Origin: Ectocarpus siliculosus
Taxonomy: Eukaryota; Sar; Phaeophyceae; Ectocarpales; Ectocarpaceae
Assembly (NCBI GenBank): GCA_000310025.1
Contig: FN649737.1
Location: forward strand, 1,549,783-1,580,449
DNA: 30,667 nt
Reading direction: 5' to 3'
Position 1 is the stretch's first letter; the number at the start of each line of letters is the position of its first letter. The notes under the pieces are model-generated. The model was given only the letters and a program-made list of their open reading frames with translations, had not been told where the DNA came from and made no database searches. Positions 10,031 through 20,199 of the stretch are shown here, one piece after another. The translations under genes and the position numbers were made by a program.

Positions 10031-10110
10031 TCCAGACTGCATTTCGTGGAGGACTTCTACGTGGATATTCCGTTCGGCACGAGGGTTGTTATGATAGAGT
10101 TCAGTACCGG

Positions 10111-12149
10111 TTGCACTCATGGTGATTTTGAAATCAGGCCCAGCCTGGACTATGTACTCCATTGTATAGCAGTTTAGCCTCGCTTCCATGCTGAGGCTCG
10201 ATATTGTGATATTTTCTTGTTTTGTTCCAGACCCTTAGCTTGATTGTCTCAGGATGCACTTATGAGCTGGCCTGTAATATACAAGATCCGCGGTTGCCAT
10301 GCTGAGTTGATGAGGAATAACAACATGCGGTACGGGACAGTCAAAGTGTACGATAGAAGAGACTGAGAGACCACCGAGCCGGGGGTGGGGGGGGCAAGGG
10401 GGAAGAAGGGTCGAAGGACCTCGTTGGAGGAGACGACTGTCGTTGCGGAGAGCAGGACGGAGTGAATGCGAGACATGTACCGGACTGAATATGATGGAGG
10501 TGGACTGGAATAATAGTCAAAGGTCTCTCTCTCTCGCACTTCTTCGCTATGCCCCCCGCCTGGTCATTCCCCCCGATGTGAGATGTCGTTATCCTAATTA
10601 TCATTGTGTTGTCTAAATATTTGTTGTCCCGGCGTGGAGTGATCTTAGAACCACCCATACGCGCTTATATTTTTGCGTGTACGTGCGGGGAACGGCTTGG
10701 CCGGTGTAACCCCGGCGGTTAACACAACCCCGGCCGTAGGAGAGGGAATCAGACGACAATTATTGTAGTTTTGATTGGTGATCTTTCACTCTTGAATTTG
10801 TTGTGTTTTTTTTCGAGCACGAGCGACGGACTCTCTTTCTCTTAATTATGAGAATGCGCGTGACGAGGAGGAGAAGGAGGAGGAGGAAGAGGAAGAGGAA
10901 GAGGAAGAGAAGGAGCCTGACAGGTGCTTCTTCTCATATGTCAAGCCTAGCCGTTGCTCGTAGACGCAGGGCGTATCACCGGTAACGTTTTGGCTTGTTT
11001 CTCGTCGATGCATGTATGTCAGCGTAGCGGTTTCGTTTTGGTGTTTGTTTTGCCGTTGGAATAACGGTACTTTTATTTTTTGGTGTTTGTTTTCGTAGCG
11101 TTTTCGCGCGCATTTTATTTTGGTGATTGCTTTGTTGCATGGCACTTTATTGGTACGATAGCCTAGCCGTTTCTCGCAGACAGGGTTGATGAAAGCAAGG
11201 CTGGCATGTTGCGTGTTGCGTTGTAGGCGCAGAGTAGCGGTTGCATGCGCGTAGGTGGGAAAAAAAATGAAAGGTGGTGTTGCGGCGTTGCTCGTGAAGA
11301 TGTGGCATGTGGAGCAATGTTCCTGTTTTCAGGTTGGTTTGTTGCAGTTGGCCATTTACAAGTCAGCTTTGGGATAATAAACAAAAGTGACATCATAAAC
11401 ATGTTCCTGATGGCTATTCCGGAGGGAAGAAAAACAGCTTTTGTCCGATGGACCGTTTGCGGACGAAAAATGCGCGTACTTTTCACCTTGCGCCTTGCCT
11501 TGCCCGTGGCCTTACGCCCGTTGGCGGCAACTACACATGGCCATGCACTAGCCGTTGTTGAAGTAGGTCGGGCACGGTCAAAACCTCGACACATGAAATG
11601 GTTGAGAGGATGGGCACGGCCAACCCCCAGCACGTGAAATATTCCTTCGCTTCTCCCGTTGTTCCTAGGTGCGTGGCCCCACGGGGAGTTGCACACCTTG
11701 GAAGGCTGTTTTTCGTTGGATCGGGGCGATCTATAGGGGGGTACGTACGTGCCCGTGTCTCAGTTTTAGCTAGGTCTACTACCCTCGACCATTTTGTGTG
11801 CGGTGGTGCGTCCTTTCAGTTGCCCTGCCCTTAGACGTGCAGAACCTCATTGCTTGTTGTATCTGTTCGTTTCTGAACATGGACGTCGAAAAATGCAGAC
11901 AAAATTGATATTCGAACTCGGCACCGTACATCGTCGTATATATTTCCGACCAATATTACTCACGCGATGGGATGAGCAGAAAACACTCGACTCTTTCCCG
12001 AACATATCTTCCTACCTCAATCTTTGACCTCTTTGGAGCAAGAGTCGATCTGCCAGAAAAAGCTACAGCAGTACATGTGGCCTCTACCCTTCAGTGGCGA
12101 AATGCACCAAAGACCAACAGTACCGCATGGTGCGGTTCCTCGTCAGCAA
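10111..12149. other. intergenic, no supported gene
   Basis: This stretch lies between the far ends of inverted copies 1 and 2. The longest open frames (11163-11696 on - and 11245-11637 on +) overlap on opposite strands, have no recognised domain and contain no splice-supported structure. A phrase of about 29 bases starting GGGCACGG near 11569 is imperfectly repeated near 11610. It also holds a GA-rich microsatellite (10864-10916). Confidence 0.45.
10864..10916 (+). repeat. (GAG/GAA)n purine-rich microsatellite
   Basis: About 50 bases of nearly pure purine made of GAGGAG and GAAGAG units. It reads as Arg/Lys-Arg runs on + and Ser/Phe runs on -, so the overlapping short open frames are by-products of the repeat. 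Confidence 0.85.
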
Positions 12150-12469
12150 TTCACCACGGTCCTATCGGATCTTGCGTACATTATTACGGGTCAGCTCGTA
12201 AGAAACGAAGTCGTGGATCTCATGCTAAAGTTTTGAAACAATACAAGCAAATATCGGGCCTCAGTATCGATTGCAACACTAAATCCTATAAAATGGGCGA
12301 AGTTTGACCTTCGCCCCATCAAGAAAGCCAGGCTGAGCCTAGATTTTCAGTTACATATGAGCGGAACCGGTACCGTACTGTATGTCTATTCCAACATTCT
12401 TGACCCAGGGGATATCCAGGTAATAGTGCACACAATGTCCGCCACGAAATCAAAACGCAAGTGTAGACT

Positions 12470-12577
12470 ACATACTGATCGGTGGTTGACGGTGCGTGCG
12501 GTTCGTAGTGGCTGACCGATTTGTCTCGAAAGTCTCTGTTCGAACGTTTTAATTGGGTTCGCGGGCCACTCGCTTGG
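12470..12577 (-). pseudogene. receptor copy 2, counterpart of terminal exon
   Basis: It begins after CTCCTGCACAG on the minus strand and aligns with 9924-10030. Entered in the phase expected from copy 1 it meets a stop (TAA) within about ten codons because the block is one base shorter. The PSEWPAN... frame is open instead. Considered part of the decayed copy 2. Confidence 0.3.
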
Positions 12578-13109
12578 CTGTGCAGGAGTTTGAATGCAGA
12601 GGGCAAAGAGGCAAAAACGCATCGATCATTTCTGCTGTGAGAAGGTGAAGTGGCGCCAAATAAGCAGCATGGCACGGTGCTTTCAACTCGACATCATTAA
12701 CGCTTCAACTGTAGGTGTACCGGTGTCATCCGTTGCCTCATGCCTCGCCACTTGTTCGCGAGGTGGTTGTGTTTCAATAATCATCTGACCGCATCCATGC
12801 ACACAATCATACCCCAAAAAGATCACTGAGCACCCGAGGGAAAACGGGGTGGACAAAAGATGGTCATCATATACCTGAAGATTGCTCAACGGGGCACAGA
12901 AACGGATCGCCATGTCCATTACGATTGGGTGGGCGTTCTACACGAAACTTCCTAAAGCCTTTACGATATTACACTGACGCTAGCTCAACTGCAACGGGAC
13001 CAGCAATCCAACACGTGGTGGGTTCTCGATGTTTGTTTGTGGCGTGACACTCCTTTTACAAGGATTGACTGCAAAACGCACGTAGTCGTTCCCGTGGTGT
13101 TTCACTGGG

Positions 13110-13184
13110 ATTCGTTGGGCGCCGGGAAAATCCTTTTCCCGTAGGATGAGGGCGGCGGAAGCTCCTCAGTCTCCGCGGCAGCAA
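13110..13184 (-). pseudogene. receptor copy 2, degenerate PPxY exon
   Basis: The minus strand reads AAETEELPPPSSYGKR, aligning to the PPPPSY exon of copies 1 and 3, but the tyrosine motif has become PSSY, the downstream half no longer matches, and the 3' splice site ACGCAG of copy 1 is here ATGCAT. It is unlikely to be spliced correctly. Confidence 0.5.
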
Positions 13185-13380
13185 ATGCATGATGTTTCAA
13201 AAAGGGGTGGCGTCTAACCACTTTGTTTGAAAGTTGGTTCTGGGCAGGGACGATGAAACCACCACACGACTTCGTCGATAGAACAACGGCGGACCTGCCG
13301 CGCCCTACCCGGCTTTAGGCATGTTGGCCCCCAAAATGTCGACGGTAGCAAACCGTGCCTGCTCGCCTATCACCTCTGAC

Positions 13381-13522
13381 CTTCAGACGGTGGGCGGGGT
13401 AGCGAGTTGTAAGCCGGTGGTGGCAAGCGCGTCTCAGGAGCAGGAGGTGCAGACGGTGCAAACGCTCCCCTTCCGCCCGCTGCGGTCAACGAATCGAGTG
13501 GGGATGGTGGGGGGTGATGCTT
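13381..13522 (-). pseudogene. receptor copy 2, Pro-rich exon
   Basis: The block lies between CTCTCGTCAG and GTCAGA on the minus strand. It is open in the same frame as copy 1 and encodes SPLDSLTAAGGRGAFAPSAP, then PPAYNS and PRPPSEG. It is 39 bases (13 codons) shorter than copy 1, so frame is preserved. PPAY is a PPxY motif. Locally intact, but part of a gene disabled elsewhere. Confidence 0.45.
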
Positions 13523-13896
13523 CTGACGAGAGTGGAAGGCCTTCATTTACGGAAGAATGAATGCACATGTGCGAAGCGGCTAGGCAAGCAGCCTGGTGAG
13601 CTACTAGTGCCATGGTGGGTTTCTGCAAATGGTACGACCGTTGGATGAAAGGGTGCTCTAGACAACAACACCCCAAGCAGCTCCCGAGCACGCCGAGTTC
13701 ACGCTGTCGATGACGACACATGCAATGCGCATAGCTCCGACAACGATCCGGAGCTCACACGTGTGCCTTCTACTGCAAGAATTATGAAGGGGTTTCCCAC
13801 ACGATGGCAATCTGAAGTCAAGCGCGCACGATAAAACAATGCCGATTGCATGAAGTTTGTTTTGCAGCTGCCATGAGAGTAACAGGCTGTTCCTAC

Positions 13897-13959
13897 CTTG
13901 GACCAGCGGTCGAGGTTGAAGAACTTCGCCTTGCACACTCGGACCGCCGAAAATTTCCC
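13897..13959 (-). pseudogene. receptor copy 2, juxtamembrane exon
   Basis: Sixty-three bases between AATCCAG and GTAGGA on the minus strand, encoding EIFGGPSVQGEVLQPRPLV in the phase left by the membrane exon. Length, splice sites and frame equal those of copy 1 (8543-8605), which is the best evidence that this block is a real exon in the family. Confidence 0.5.
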
Positions 13960-15118
13960 CTGGATTAAATCGCGATGAACCCGCTGAGGGAAAGTGATCT
14001 CATGACAGAGGTTCTAAGCACAATGGGGATATCGCATTGGGGGTATGATCGAGCCCCGTTGCACCAGTTCGCTGCTTCGACTCCGGGAAATCCCTGAACC
14101 GACACCAAGTCCTACCGAATGCTTGTAACATTGACGCACTGACCTGTGCCTGTCCCTTGCTGATCTCGAGAGCGCTTGCGTCGGAATCAGAAAAGGCCTG
14201 AGGTTCGGTGAGGATGCAAAATGTTGAACAAAGCTGTGATCGAAACGGCCTTTCCACGCGGTACGCTAAGTTAACAAGAATAGGCGGTATCGTCTTTGCT
14301 CCACTAACCACACCCGATAGCTTCCGCAACGACCAGCACCAGGCGTTCTTAGGAGCGGGCTCGTGAGCCATGAGGCTCGGCCGATACACGTGGATCGGCC
14401 ACGTAAGCATAAGTTGACTCAAGCTATTATCACGATCACCGTTTCTCAACCGGTACGACGACGAAGGCAATCCGATTAAACCAGTCGGCGCTCGCTGACG
14501 CGAGGAGCAACCACGTGACAGCCAACTTGTATTTCACCCATTGGGGGCCAGCCGAGGGATGCCGACTTCAGCTGCGTTTCAAGGAAATTTTCCAAATGAA
14601 GTCCTGTTAACGCCTTGCAATGAAGCTCTTACTGCGAAACTAAAGGCCATAGCAGTGTACCATTCTAACGTTCGGTACTAATGTTGACGACGCCCGGGGA
14701 GGGTCATCATCTCACAACAACGAATAACCCCCCCCTCTGGTACCTGCTTAGGGGGGAAAGACTCACTGTCAGAAACGCTTGGTTGTACATGTTAGTGAGA
14801 TGGCATAGAGGAGCAAAACTGCGAAAATCGAGGTTGTAGTATGGGGAGGTGTACTGTCAGCCTTCCCCTTCAGGAATGTCCCCCCCCTGAGATGCTCTCC
14901 AATCCACTGGCAAATGCTCCCCCCCGACGGTCAAACCTAACACAGAACAAGGGAAAATTGACCTAAATCTCCCGAATATGAGGAAGATTCTGCCGGAGAA
15001 AACATTGCACTCGAGTCGTCCCGGTGGTAAACAAAAGCACCTACGGAAGGCTTTTATCAACCTGGCCTGCTGTTCAGCACTCACAGAGTCCGAGGATTTA
15101 ACAGGAGCAAAGCCCCCT

Positions 15119-15132
15119 CCCCGCCTGCGACC
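15119..15132. repeat. left target-site duplication of the copy 2 insertion
   Basis: CCCCGCCTGCGACC here is repeated at 16389-16402. Uninterrupted copy 3 has a single CCCCGCCTGCGA at the matching place. Because the insert ends in poly-C, the C-rich edge of the duplication cannot be fixed; at least GCCTGCGACC is duplicated. Confidence 0.65.
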
Positions 15133-15141
15133 CCTCCCACC

Positions 15142-15333
15142 GGTGTTTGCCATCGGGGTTGGGTTTTCGTCGCTTGGCAACGACGTTGTAAAACAAGCCG
15201 CCCCCCCCGGTGTTTGCCATCGGGGTTTGGGTTTTCGTCGCTTGGCAACGACGCTGTAAAAGAAGCCCCCCACTCGGTGTTTGCCATCGGGATTGGGTTT
15301 TCGTCGCTTGGCAACGACGTTGTAAAACAAGCC
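15142..15333 (+). repeat. 67-bp tandem repeat, about three copies
   Basis: Units start at 15142, 15209 and 15276 with GGTGTTTGCCATCGGG and contain GGGTTTTCGTCGCTTGGCAA followed by CGACG. CGTCG and CGACG can pair around TTGG, giving a small hairpin per unit. The period is exactly 67 between starts and the third unit is slightly short. It lies at the 5' end of the retroposon insert. Confidence 0.9.
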
Positions 15334-15359
15334 AATTCACTTCGTGAACTCGGCAACCA

Positions 15360-15405
15360 GGTTACCGTTTTTTTTTTTACCTCGGTTTTTTTTTTGGCGG
15401 TAACC
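15360..15405. repeat. GGTTACCG/CGGTAACC inverted repeat around T runs
   Basis: GGTTACCG at 15360-15367 is matched by CGGTAACC at 15398-15405, enclosing two runs of T separated by ACCTCGG. It could fold as an 8-bp stem with a 30-base loop. It lies inside the retroposon insert; function unknown. Confidence 0.6.
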
Positions 15406-15816
15406 ATGAATGGTGGTCGAGTAGATCATGTTGTGCGGGGTCGAGAAACCTCACTCCGCGCAACGGGGGATGATCGCACCACGTTGTGTTAAAATGGTCA
15501 AGCTTCCTCGAGGCAGTTACACAGTGCTTACAACTGTCTCTGGAAGTGAAAGCACCAGAAAATAAATTAAGTCATACGTAGCTGTCATCCGTACGCAAGG
15601 AAGTAAGCACAAGATGCCGAACACCCTTAGCAGGATGCAGCTCACCCTTCATGCGACTCGCCAAATACCTCACGGCGCTTTGCGCTTGGTGATGTGAGAG
15701 CCTGGTCCGGTGAGAACCCGGCGTGCTCCGTCCCGGCTTTGTAGGGATGCGAGGTCAATGGTCAAACGACTACGGCATGCACGACTATGAGTACACCCCC
15801 CCCCCCCCCCCCCCCC

Positions 15817-16243
15817 GGGAACATTTTCCAGTGGGCGAGTATTTTTGAACCCGCCAAAGGCGTTTAAGAATCCCTCCAATCCCAAGGCCGGGGACCCGGA
15901 AAAGGAAAAGGGAGGGGGGCCCGGGGGGGGAAATTTATCCCCCCCAAATCCTCTTTCCCGGGGTCCCTCCCGGGGCCCCCCCAAAAAAACCCCCCCACAA
16001 AAACCAAACCAAAGAAAGGAAAGGAATCCTCCTCCGCGGGACCCCCCTGGGAACCTCCCAATTTGGCCCCCTAAAACCCCTCCAACAACCCCCCGGGCAA
16101 ATCCTGGGCCCCTTGAGAAAAACCCCAAACCCCGGGTTCTTTTGTTCAGCCCGGACCCCCAAACCCCCCTGGGGGGGGAACCCCCCCCACCCCCAAAAAA
16201 ACAACTCTCCACGTGGGTACCCCCCCCTAAAATCCCATGAAAT
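15817..16243. other. probable low-quality duplicate sequence (assembly artefact)
   Basis: This extremely C-, G- and A-homopolymer-rich stretch aligns base by base, with smeared calls, to the good sequence at about 16403-16832: for example TTTTCCAGTGGGCGAGTATT against TTTCCCAGTGGTCGAGTATT, and later CTCTCCACGTGGGTAC against CTCTCGACGTGGCTAC. It begins immediately after a 21-C run, as a sequencing read that lost phase would. The long open frame that seems to cross it is not real. Confidence 0.85.
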
Positions 16244-16343
16244 NNNNNNNNNNNNNNNNNNNNNNNNNNNNNNNNNNNNNNNNNNNNNNNNNNNNNNNNN
16301 NNNNNNNNNNNNNNNNNNNNNNNNNNNNNNNNNNNNNNNNNNN
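16244..16343. other. assembly gap (100 N)
   Basis: Exactly 100 N, the conventional length for a gap of unknown size. The flanks indicate that the true missing length is probably zero. Confidence 0.98.
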
Positions 16344-16371
16344 AAGGATTCCGGCATCCAGGATTAGGAGT
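16344..16371. other. probable low-quality duplicate, right side of gap
   Basis: AAGGATTCCGGCATCCAGG onward is a smeared version of the good sequence ending at 15795 (AACGACTACGGCATGCACG onward). It sits immediately left of a second 21-C run (16372-16392). This is the mirror of the artefact on the left of the gap: a read from the opposite direction losing phase through the same C run. Confidence 0.7.
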
Positions 16372-18310
16372 CCCCCCCCCCCCCCCCCCCCCGCCTGCGA
16401 CCATTTCCCAGTGGTCGAGTATTTCTGACCCGGCCAATGCCGTTGATGAGTCACTCGAGTCCGAGGCCAGGGTACCGGGAGAGGGAGAGGGCAGGGTGCC
16501 CAGGGGGGCGAACTTGATCGCCACGAACTCATCTTCGCCGGTGTCCGTCCAGGTGCCGCCCAAGAACAGCCCCCCAACAGAATCGAATCGAACGAACGTA
16601 AGGTAGTCATCATCAGCGGTACCGCTCTGGTATCGTCCTAGTTCGTCTCCATATACCCCATCTAGCAGCACCGCGGCGAAGTCATGGCCGCCTTGAGATA
16701 CACCCGACACCCAGGTCTCTTCTGTCCAGCCAGCACCCACAATCCCCCCTGTGGTGGGATCCACCGCAACCCCAAAGAACACAGCTCTCGACGTGGCTAC
16801 GCCCTCGTAGATCCACATGACATCCCCTGTCGCCCCGTCTAGCTTCAGCACCACCGGAGTTTCTGCTATATAGCCGAGCAGGTCCTGGGCATCGTAGCCG
16901 CCAGCAACATACACATCGTCCTGGGCATCAACGTCGACCGAGTGGAGCACGTCATGTGTGGACGATGTGACAGGCGAATATTCCCAGAGAATACTACCAT
17001 CGATACCGCTGAACTTCACCACAAAGGCATCGACGGCGTCTGCCTCTCCGCCTGAGCCAACGGCGATCAGATCTCCGGCCGAATCCACCTTGACCTTGAT
17101 CAAAGCATCAAAATTGGTTGACTCTCCGCCTTGTACTGTCCATACTTCGCTGCCGTCCGTCCCGCCTAGCTTGATGACGAAGAAATCAGAATCTAAAGGG
17201 TCACCTTCGCCGTAGACCAGGCTGCCAAAGAGTTGCCCTACTAAGAAACAGTTATCGTCGCCGTCAGCAGCCACACCGATCACGTTGCCCGAACCGTAGT
17301 ATCCCGAATAAGACGTGTACGAGTCCAGAGGGTGTTCTTGGTACCTCCATATCTCATCCCCCGTGCTTCCGTCGAGTTTCACGGCCGCCAGATGTGGGAT
17401 GTTATAGGGGTTGGACGATGACCAGTACCCCTCAGTTCTACCCCCCATAATGATGTCGTCATTGCTGTCGGTGTCCACTCAGAAAAAGTAGTCCTCTTCG
17501 CTCGCCAAAGAGGAGGTGGTCCAAGTCCACAGCACTTCACCTGAGGAGCCGTCCAACTTAACGGCCGCGAAATCGCCGGGATAGACATCTCCGAAAGCGA
17601 CATAGAGTATGTTTTCTGCGGCCGCGGAGCCTTGTGACCCCACGAGAACCAAATTGCCGTCCAAATCGATAGCACCATCATTGACGTTATCGTCAAGAGC
17701 GATCCAGCCGTCCCAACGCCACACCTCGTCGGAAGTGGACACAATGCCCGGCATCACCAACGTAGCAAAACCTTGCCTGCATGTGCAGAAAGGAGCGTGG
17801 AGAAAACGAGTGGCAGGGTGGCATTGTTGTTGCCACAGAAATGCTGTCTAAACGTCTGAATCGGGATGCGAGCATCAACGTATGTATCCAACATGGTGCA
17901 GAAATCGACGCGACGCGTGCTGACATCAGGAGCGCACTATAGTCTAATGTGCACTATTTTATAGCGACATTGATCGCGCTTTGTCGAAGCATGTCGCACC
18001 CCGTGTTGCCACGAATAATCCTCAATATGTAGTAGATGAGGACAATTTGGAGGGCGGGGGCAACTTGTTCTTTGAGTCTCAACGACGTAACTAGTAAAAC
18101 GCGTTCCAGTACCTCGACAAAGCAATAACGGGCGAGTGAACGTGCAATATTCACTCCTTAACGAGCACATGGCACTGTGTTCAGCAACAATATGGGACAC
18201 TTGAAAACGCGAAAATAGAGCCTACGGGACATTGAGCAAAAGCGTCCGAGCTTCGGCGGCACCTTGACTTTTTTCTTCGTTCCGTGTTTCGCGTCGGATT
18301 GTTTTGCTCT

Positions 18311-20199
18311 TCCGGCACCACGTGGGCAAAACAATCTGCCGCCGTGTCGCTCTCCAAGGACTCTTTCTATAAGTTGAACATGGCGTGTAACGAGCAACTT
18401 GGCAGAGCGGACGACTGGAACTCTACGTCGGGGCTCAGAACCTTTGGTGCCAGTCCGACGGTGGACACGAGCCTCGCATTCACCACCAGCACTGCAGCTA
18501 TTAGTCGGGATCACCGCTAAGGCTGTGATCTAAGCCATTGCGATGCTTGCTAACGCGGGCCAGGACATTTGTGCAGTTGGAGCCATAGCGGGCTACATCC
18601 ACGCCGGCCAAGCTATGGCGTGGAGCTTATCCTCCGCCAGCTTGCCTCTGTGGTGCTCGATGATGATAGCAGTGGATCCTGAAGCGCTGCGGCCCAGGAT
18701 ACGGTGGCCCTTCAGGCGCAACTGTGGCCTACCGACCAGCCCACTTTTCCATGCAATATTTCAGGGTCAGGGGGGCTTTGAGCAGACCCACGCCCGGCTC
18801 AGCGCGAAAGGAGATGGTGCCGATGGAGGTTAGAGACCGGAACCGATGGTGAAGAACTATTAAACATTGGGCCGTCCTTCACACGGCGGGGGGGCGGCCA
18901 ACTATATGGCTTTCCACGAGGAGCCGTTGTCTCTGGCATTGGGAGACGCCTTTGCAGCGTATGCCCCCCCGTACGCCGCTTTAATCCCATAGCTGTATAT
19001 ACGAAAGTTTGGGTGACTCAACCACGCTCCAGGTCAGTGGTCGCGAAGAAGACGGGACAAGGAAAGTATGGGTGGGACCACAGGCCGGAGCTGGAGGCCT
19101 CATCCAAAAACCCAATACTTAGATTAAAATATCCTAGGCCACGAGCAATAATACAACAGAAAAATCCTGTTTGTTGTTCTTTTTCACAGAATGTTGTATT
19201 GTAAACGACGAAGAATTATTATGTGATAAAGTGAGATGGATCTAGAATGTCGATGTAGTGTTCATATCCCTTGCCTATCGTTTCAGAGCCGAATGTATCT
19301 GCCGATGAACCAAATAGTAGCACCACGAGAAACTAATCGTGAACCCCAAATCTGCAGTTTCCGGTAGATATATTATTTATTTATTTATTTTTTCTTAATA
19401 TGACACAACGAAACCATCTCTATCATAGAAAAGAGTCTGAGACAGAGTAGCAATGGATTCATAGCGTCAGAAAGTACCTGTATGTCTACGATTTCCCAGA
19501 CAGCATATAGGGACATACAGGTTCAACAAGACAGTAAGGAGCATTGACGGATGCTCTTCTTGTGTGCGTGTACAAGTACTCCAATGATCAGTAAATTTAC
19601 CCGGATAGACTTACTACATGGTCAGACGAGATACATGGACGCCTTCATGTAGACCGAATACAAGCACGCACAGGGAGATGTCACAATGTTTTCCATTCAC
19701 ACCGTGGATAAGTGCTGTTCCTTGAGGTGTTCATGGTGGTGTGCGGGTTGAGGAGAATGACCTACTCTCCTGTAGAAAAAAATACTTCCAAAACACTCTC
19801 TCTTCTTCCTATTGACGACATGTTCATGGTGGTGCGCGGGTCGAGGAGAGTGACCTACTCTCCTGTAGAAAAAATGCCTCCAAAACACCCTCTCTTCTTC
19901 CCATAGTCGATGTTGAAGTCGAACGGCCCCCTCTCTTGTATGTAGGGAACAACCGCGACCGAATGAATCTCAGAATGCATCCCAGCCAACGGCGAGGTAT
20001 GGTCCTGTCCATCATGGCACAACAGGGCACCCTGAACAATTCCGCATCCAGCCTCGTGAGTGACCGATATTTCGTCGTTTTTACCCCCAGTGACAACTGG
20101 GTGCTAGCCTCATTTATCCATGATGTTCGTTCGAAAGCCTGTTCTCCAAGAAGAGCGAATGCCATCTTTCGATTACTGTAGCTCCCAACAGGCGTTTGA
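18311..20199. other. intergenic between copies 2 and 3, no supported gene
   Basis: Only short open frames on both strands, none with a recognisable domain. A 96-codon frame at 18543-18833 (+) has an amphipathic Ala/Gly-rich start but no relatives in the window and no splice or promoter context. It contains an ATTT microsatellite at about 19372-19391 and a 93-bp tandem duplication at 19728-19913. Confidence 0.4.
19728..19913 (+). repeat. 93-bp tandem duplication
   Basis: Two units start TGTTCATGGTGGTG at 19728 and 19821. Each contains AGGAGA[AG]TGACCTACTCTCCT, whose ends pair as AGGAGAGT/ACTCTCCT around GACCT (one mismatch in the first unit). The period is a multiple of three, so open frames on both strands run through it as 31-residue repeats without other coding evidence. 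Confidence 0.85.

Larger units (their letters stand above)
5895..10110 (+). repeat. segmental duplication, copy 1
   Basis: The whole segment, including stretches I interpret as introns, can be aligned by eye to copy 2 (12150-18310, opposite strand) and copy 3 (20200-25425, opposite strand). Anchors shared in the same order are the propeller exon, the downstream block CCTTCCCCTTCGG/GGGGAAGG, the CAAGGCGAAGTTCTTCAACC block, the Pro-rich block and the terminal CCAAGCGAGTGG block. Copy 1 is inverted relative to the other two. Confidence 0.8.
15133..15816 (+). mobile_element. non-autonomous retroposon with LINE-like 3' end and poly-C tail
   Basis: This ~684-base sequence is absent from copies 1 and 3 and is flanked by a 10-14 base duplication. 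From left to right it holds three 67-base tandem repeats, an A/T-rich hairpin region, non-coding sequence, and an end (about 15700-15795) that resembles the 3' end of the LINE at 5330-5430: shared phrases are TGCTCCGTC, GGTCA..GGTC..AC and GGCATGCA...GAGTAC. Both end in a C run (21 C here). It encodes no protein. It is probably a 5'-deleted LINE or a SINE-like parasite using the LINE tail. Confidence 0.6.
15085..17754 (-). pseudogene. SBBP/PQQ-like beta-propeller membrane protein, copy 2, disrupted
   Basis: Reading from ATG 17754 leftward, this is the same propeller protein as copy 1 (SDEVWRWDGW, then blades such as VVLKLDGATGDVMW). A stop codon at 17479-17481 interrupts the second blade, where copy 1 has LAVDTDSN and this copy has F-stop-VDTDSN. 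The stalk is intermediate in length (PSPSPGTLASDSSDSSTALA). At the start of the membrane helix (HWEMVAGG) the gene is split by an insertion (about 15133-15816). The remaining helix codons and the conserved GTGAGT donor (15079-15084) lie beyond it at 15085-15132. Part of the interval (15817-16392) is a probable assembly artefact including the N gap. It cannot make a full-length protein. Confidence 0.85.
12150..18310 (-). repeat. segmental duplication, copy 2
   Basis: This is homologous to copy 3 along nearly its whole length, including sequence upstream of the gene (17937-18300 against 25075-25420) and at the far 3' end (12150-12330 against 20230-20430, sharing AACACTAAATCCT and TTCGCC...TATCAAGAAAGC-type phrases). 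It is longer than copy 3 because of a retroposon insertion and the duplicated gap-flanking sequence. Confidence 0.8.

Noticed and set aside
10803-11145. Arg/Lys-rich or Ser-rich small proteins
   Set aside because: They are translations of the GA-rich microsatellite.
11163-11696. A 177-codon minus-strand gene
   Set aside because: It overlaps a 130-codon plus-strand frame, has no recognised domain, no splice context and no repetition elsewhere.
15670-17478. A 602-codon open frame across the N gap on the minus strand
   Set aside because: Only the part right of 16392 is the propeller gene. The rest passes through the unknown bases and the corrupted duplicate, so the continuity is an artefact.
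18543-18833. A 96-codon plus-strand gene
   Set aside because: No relatives, no domain, and no supporting signals around it.
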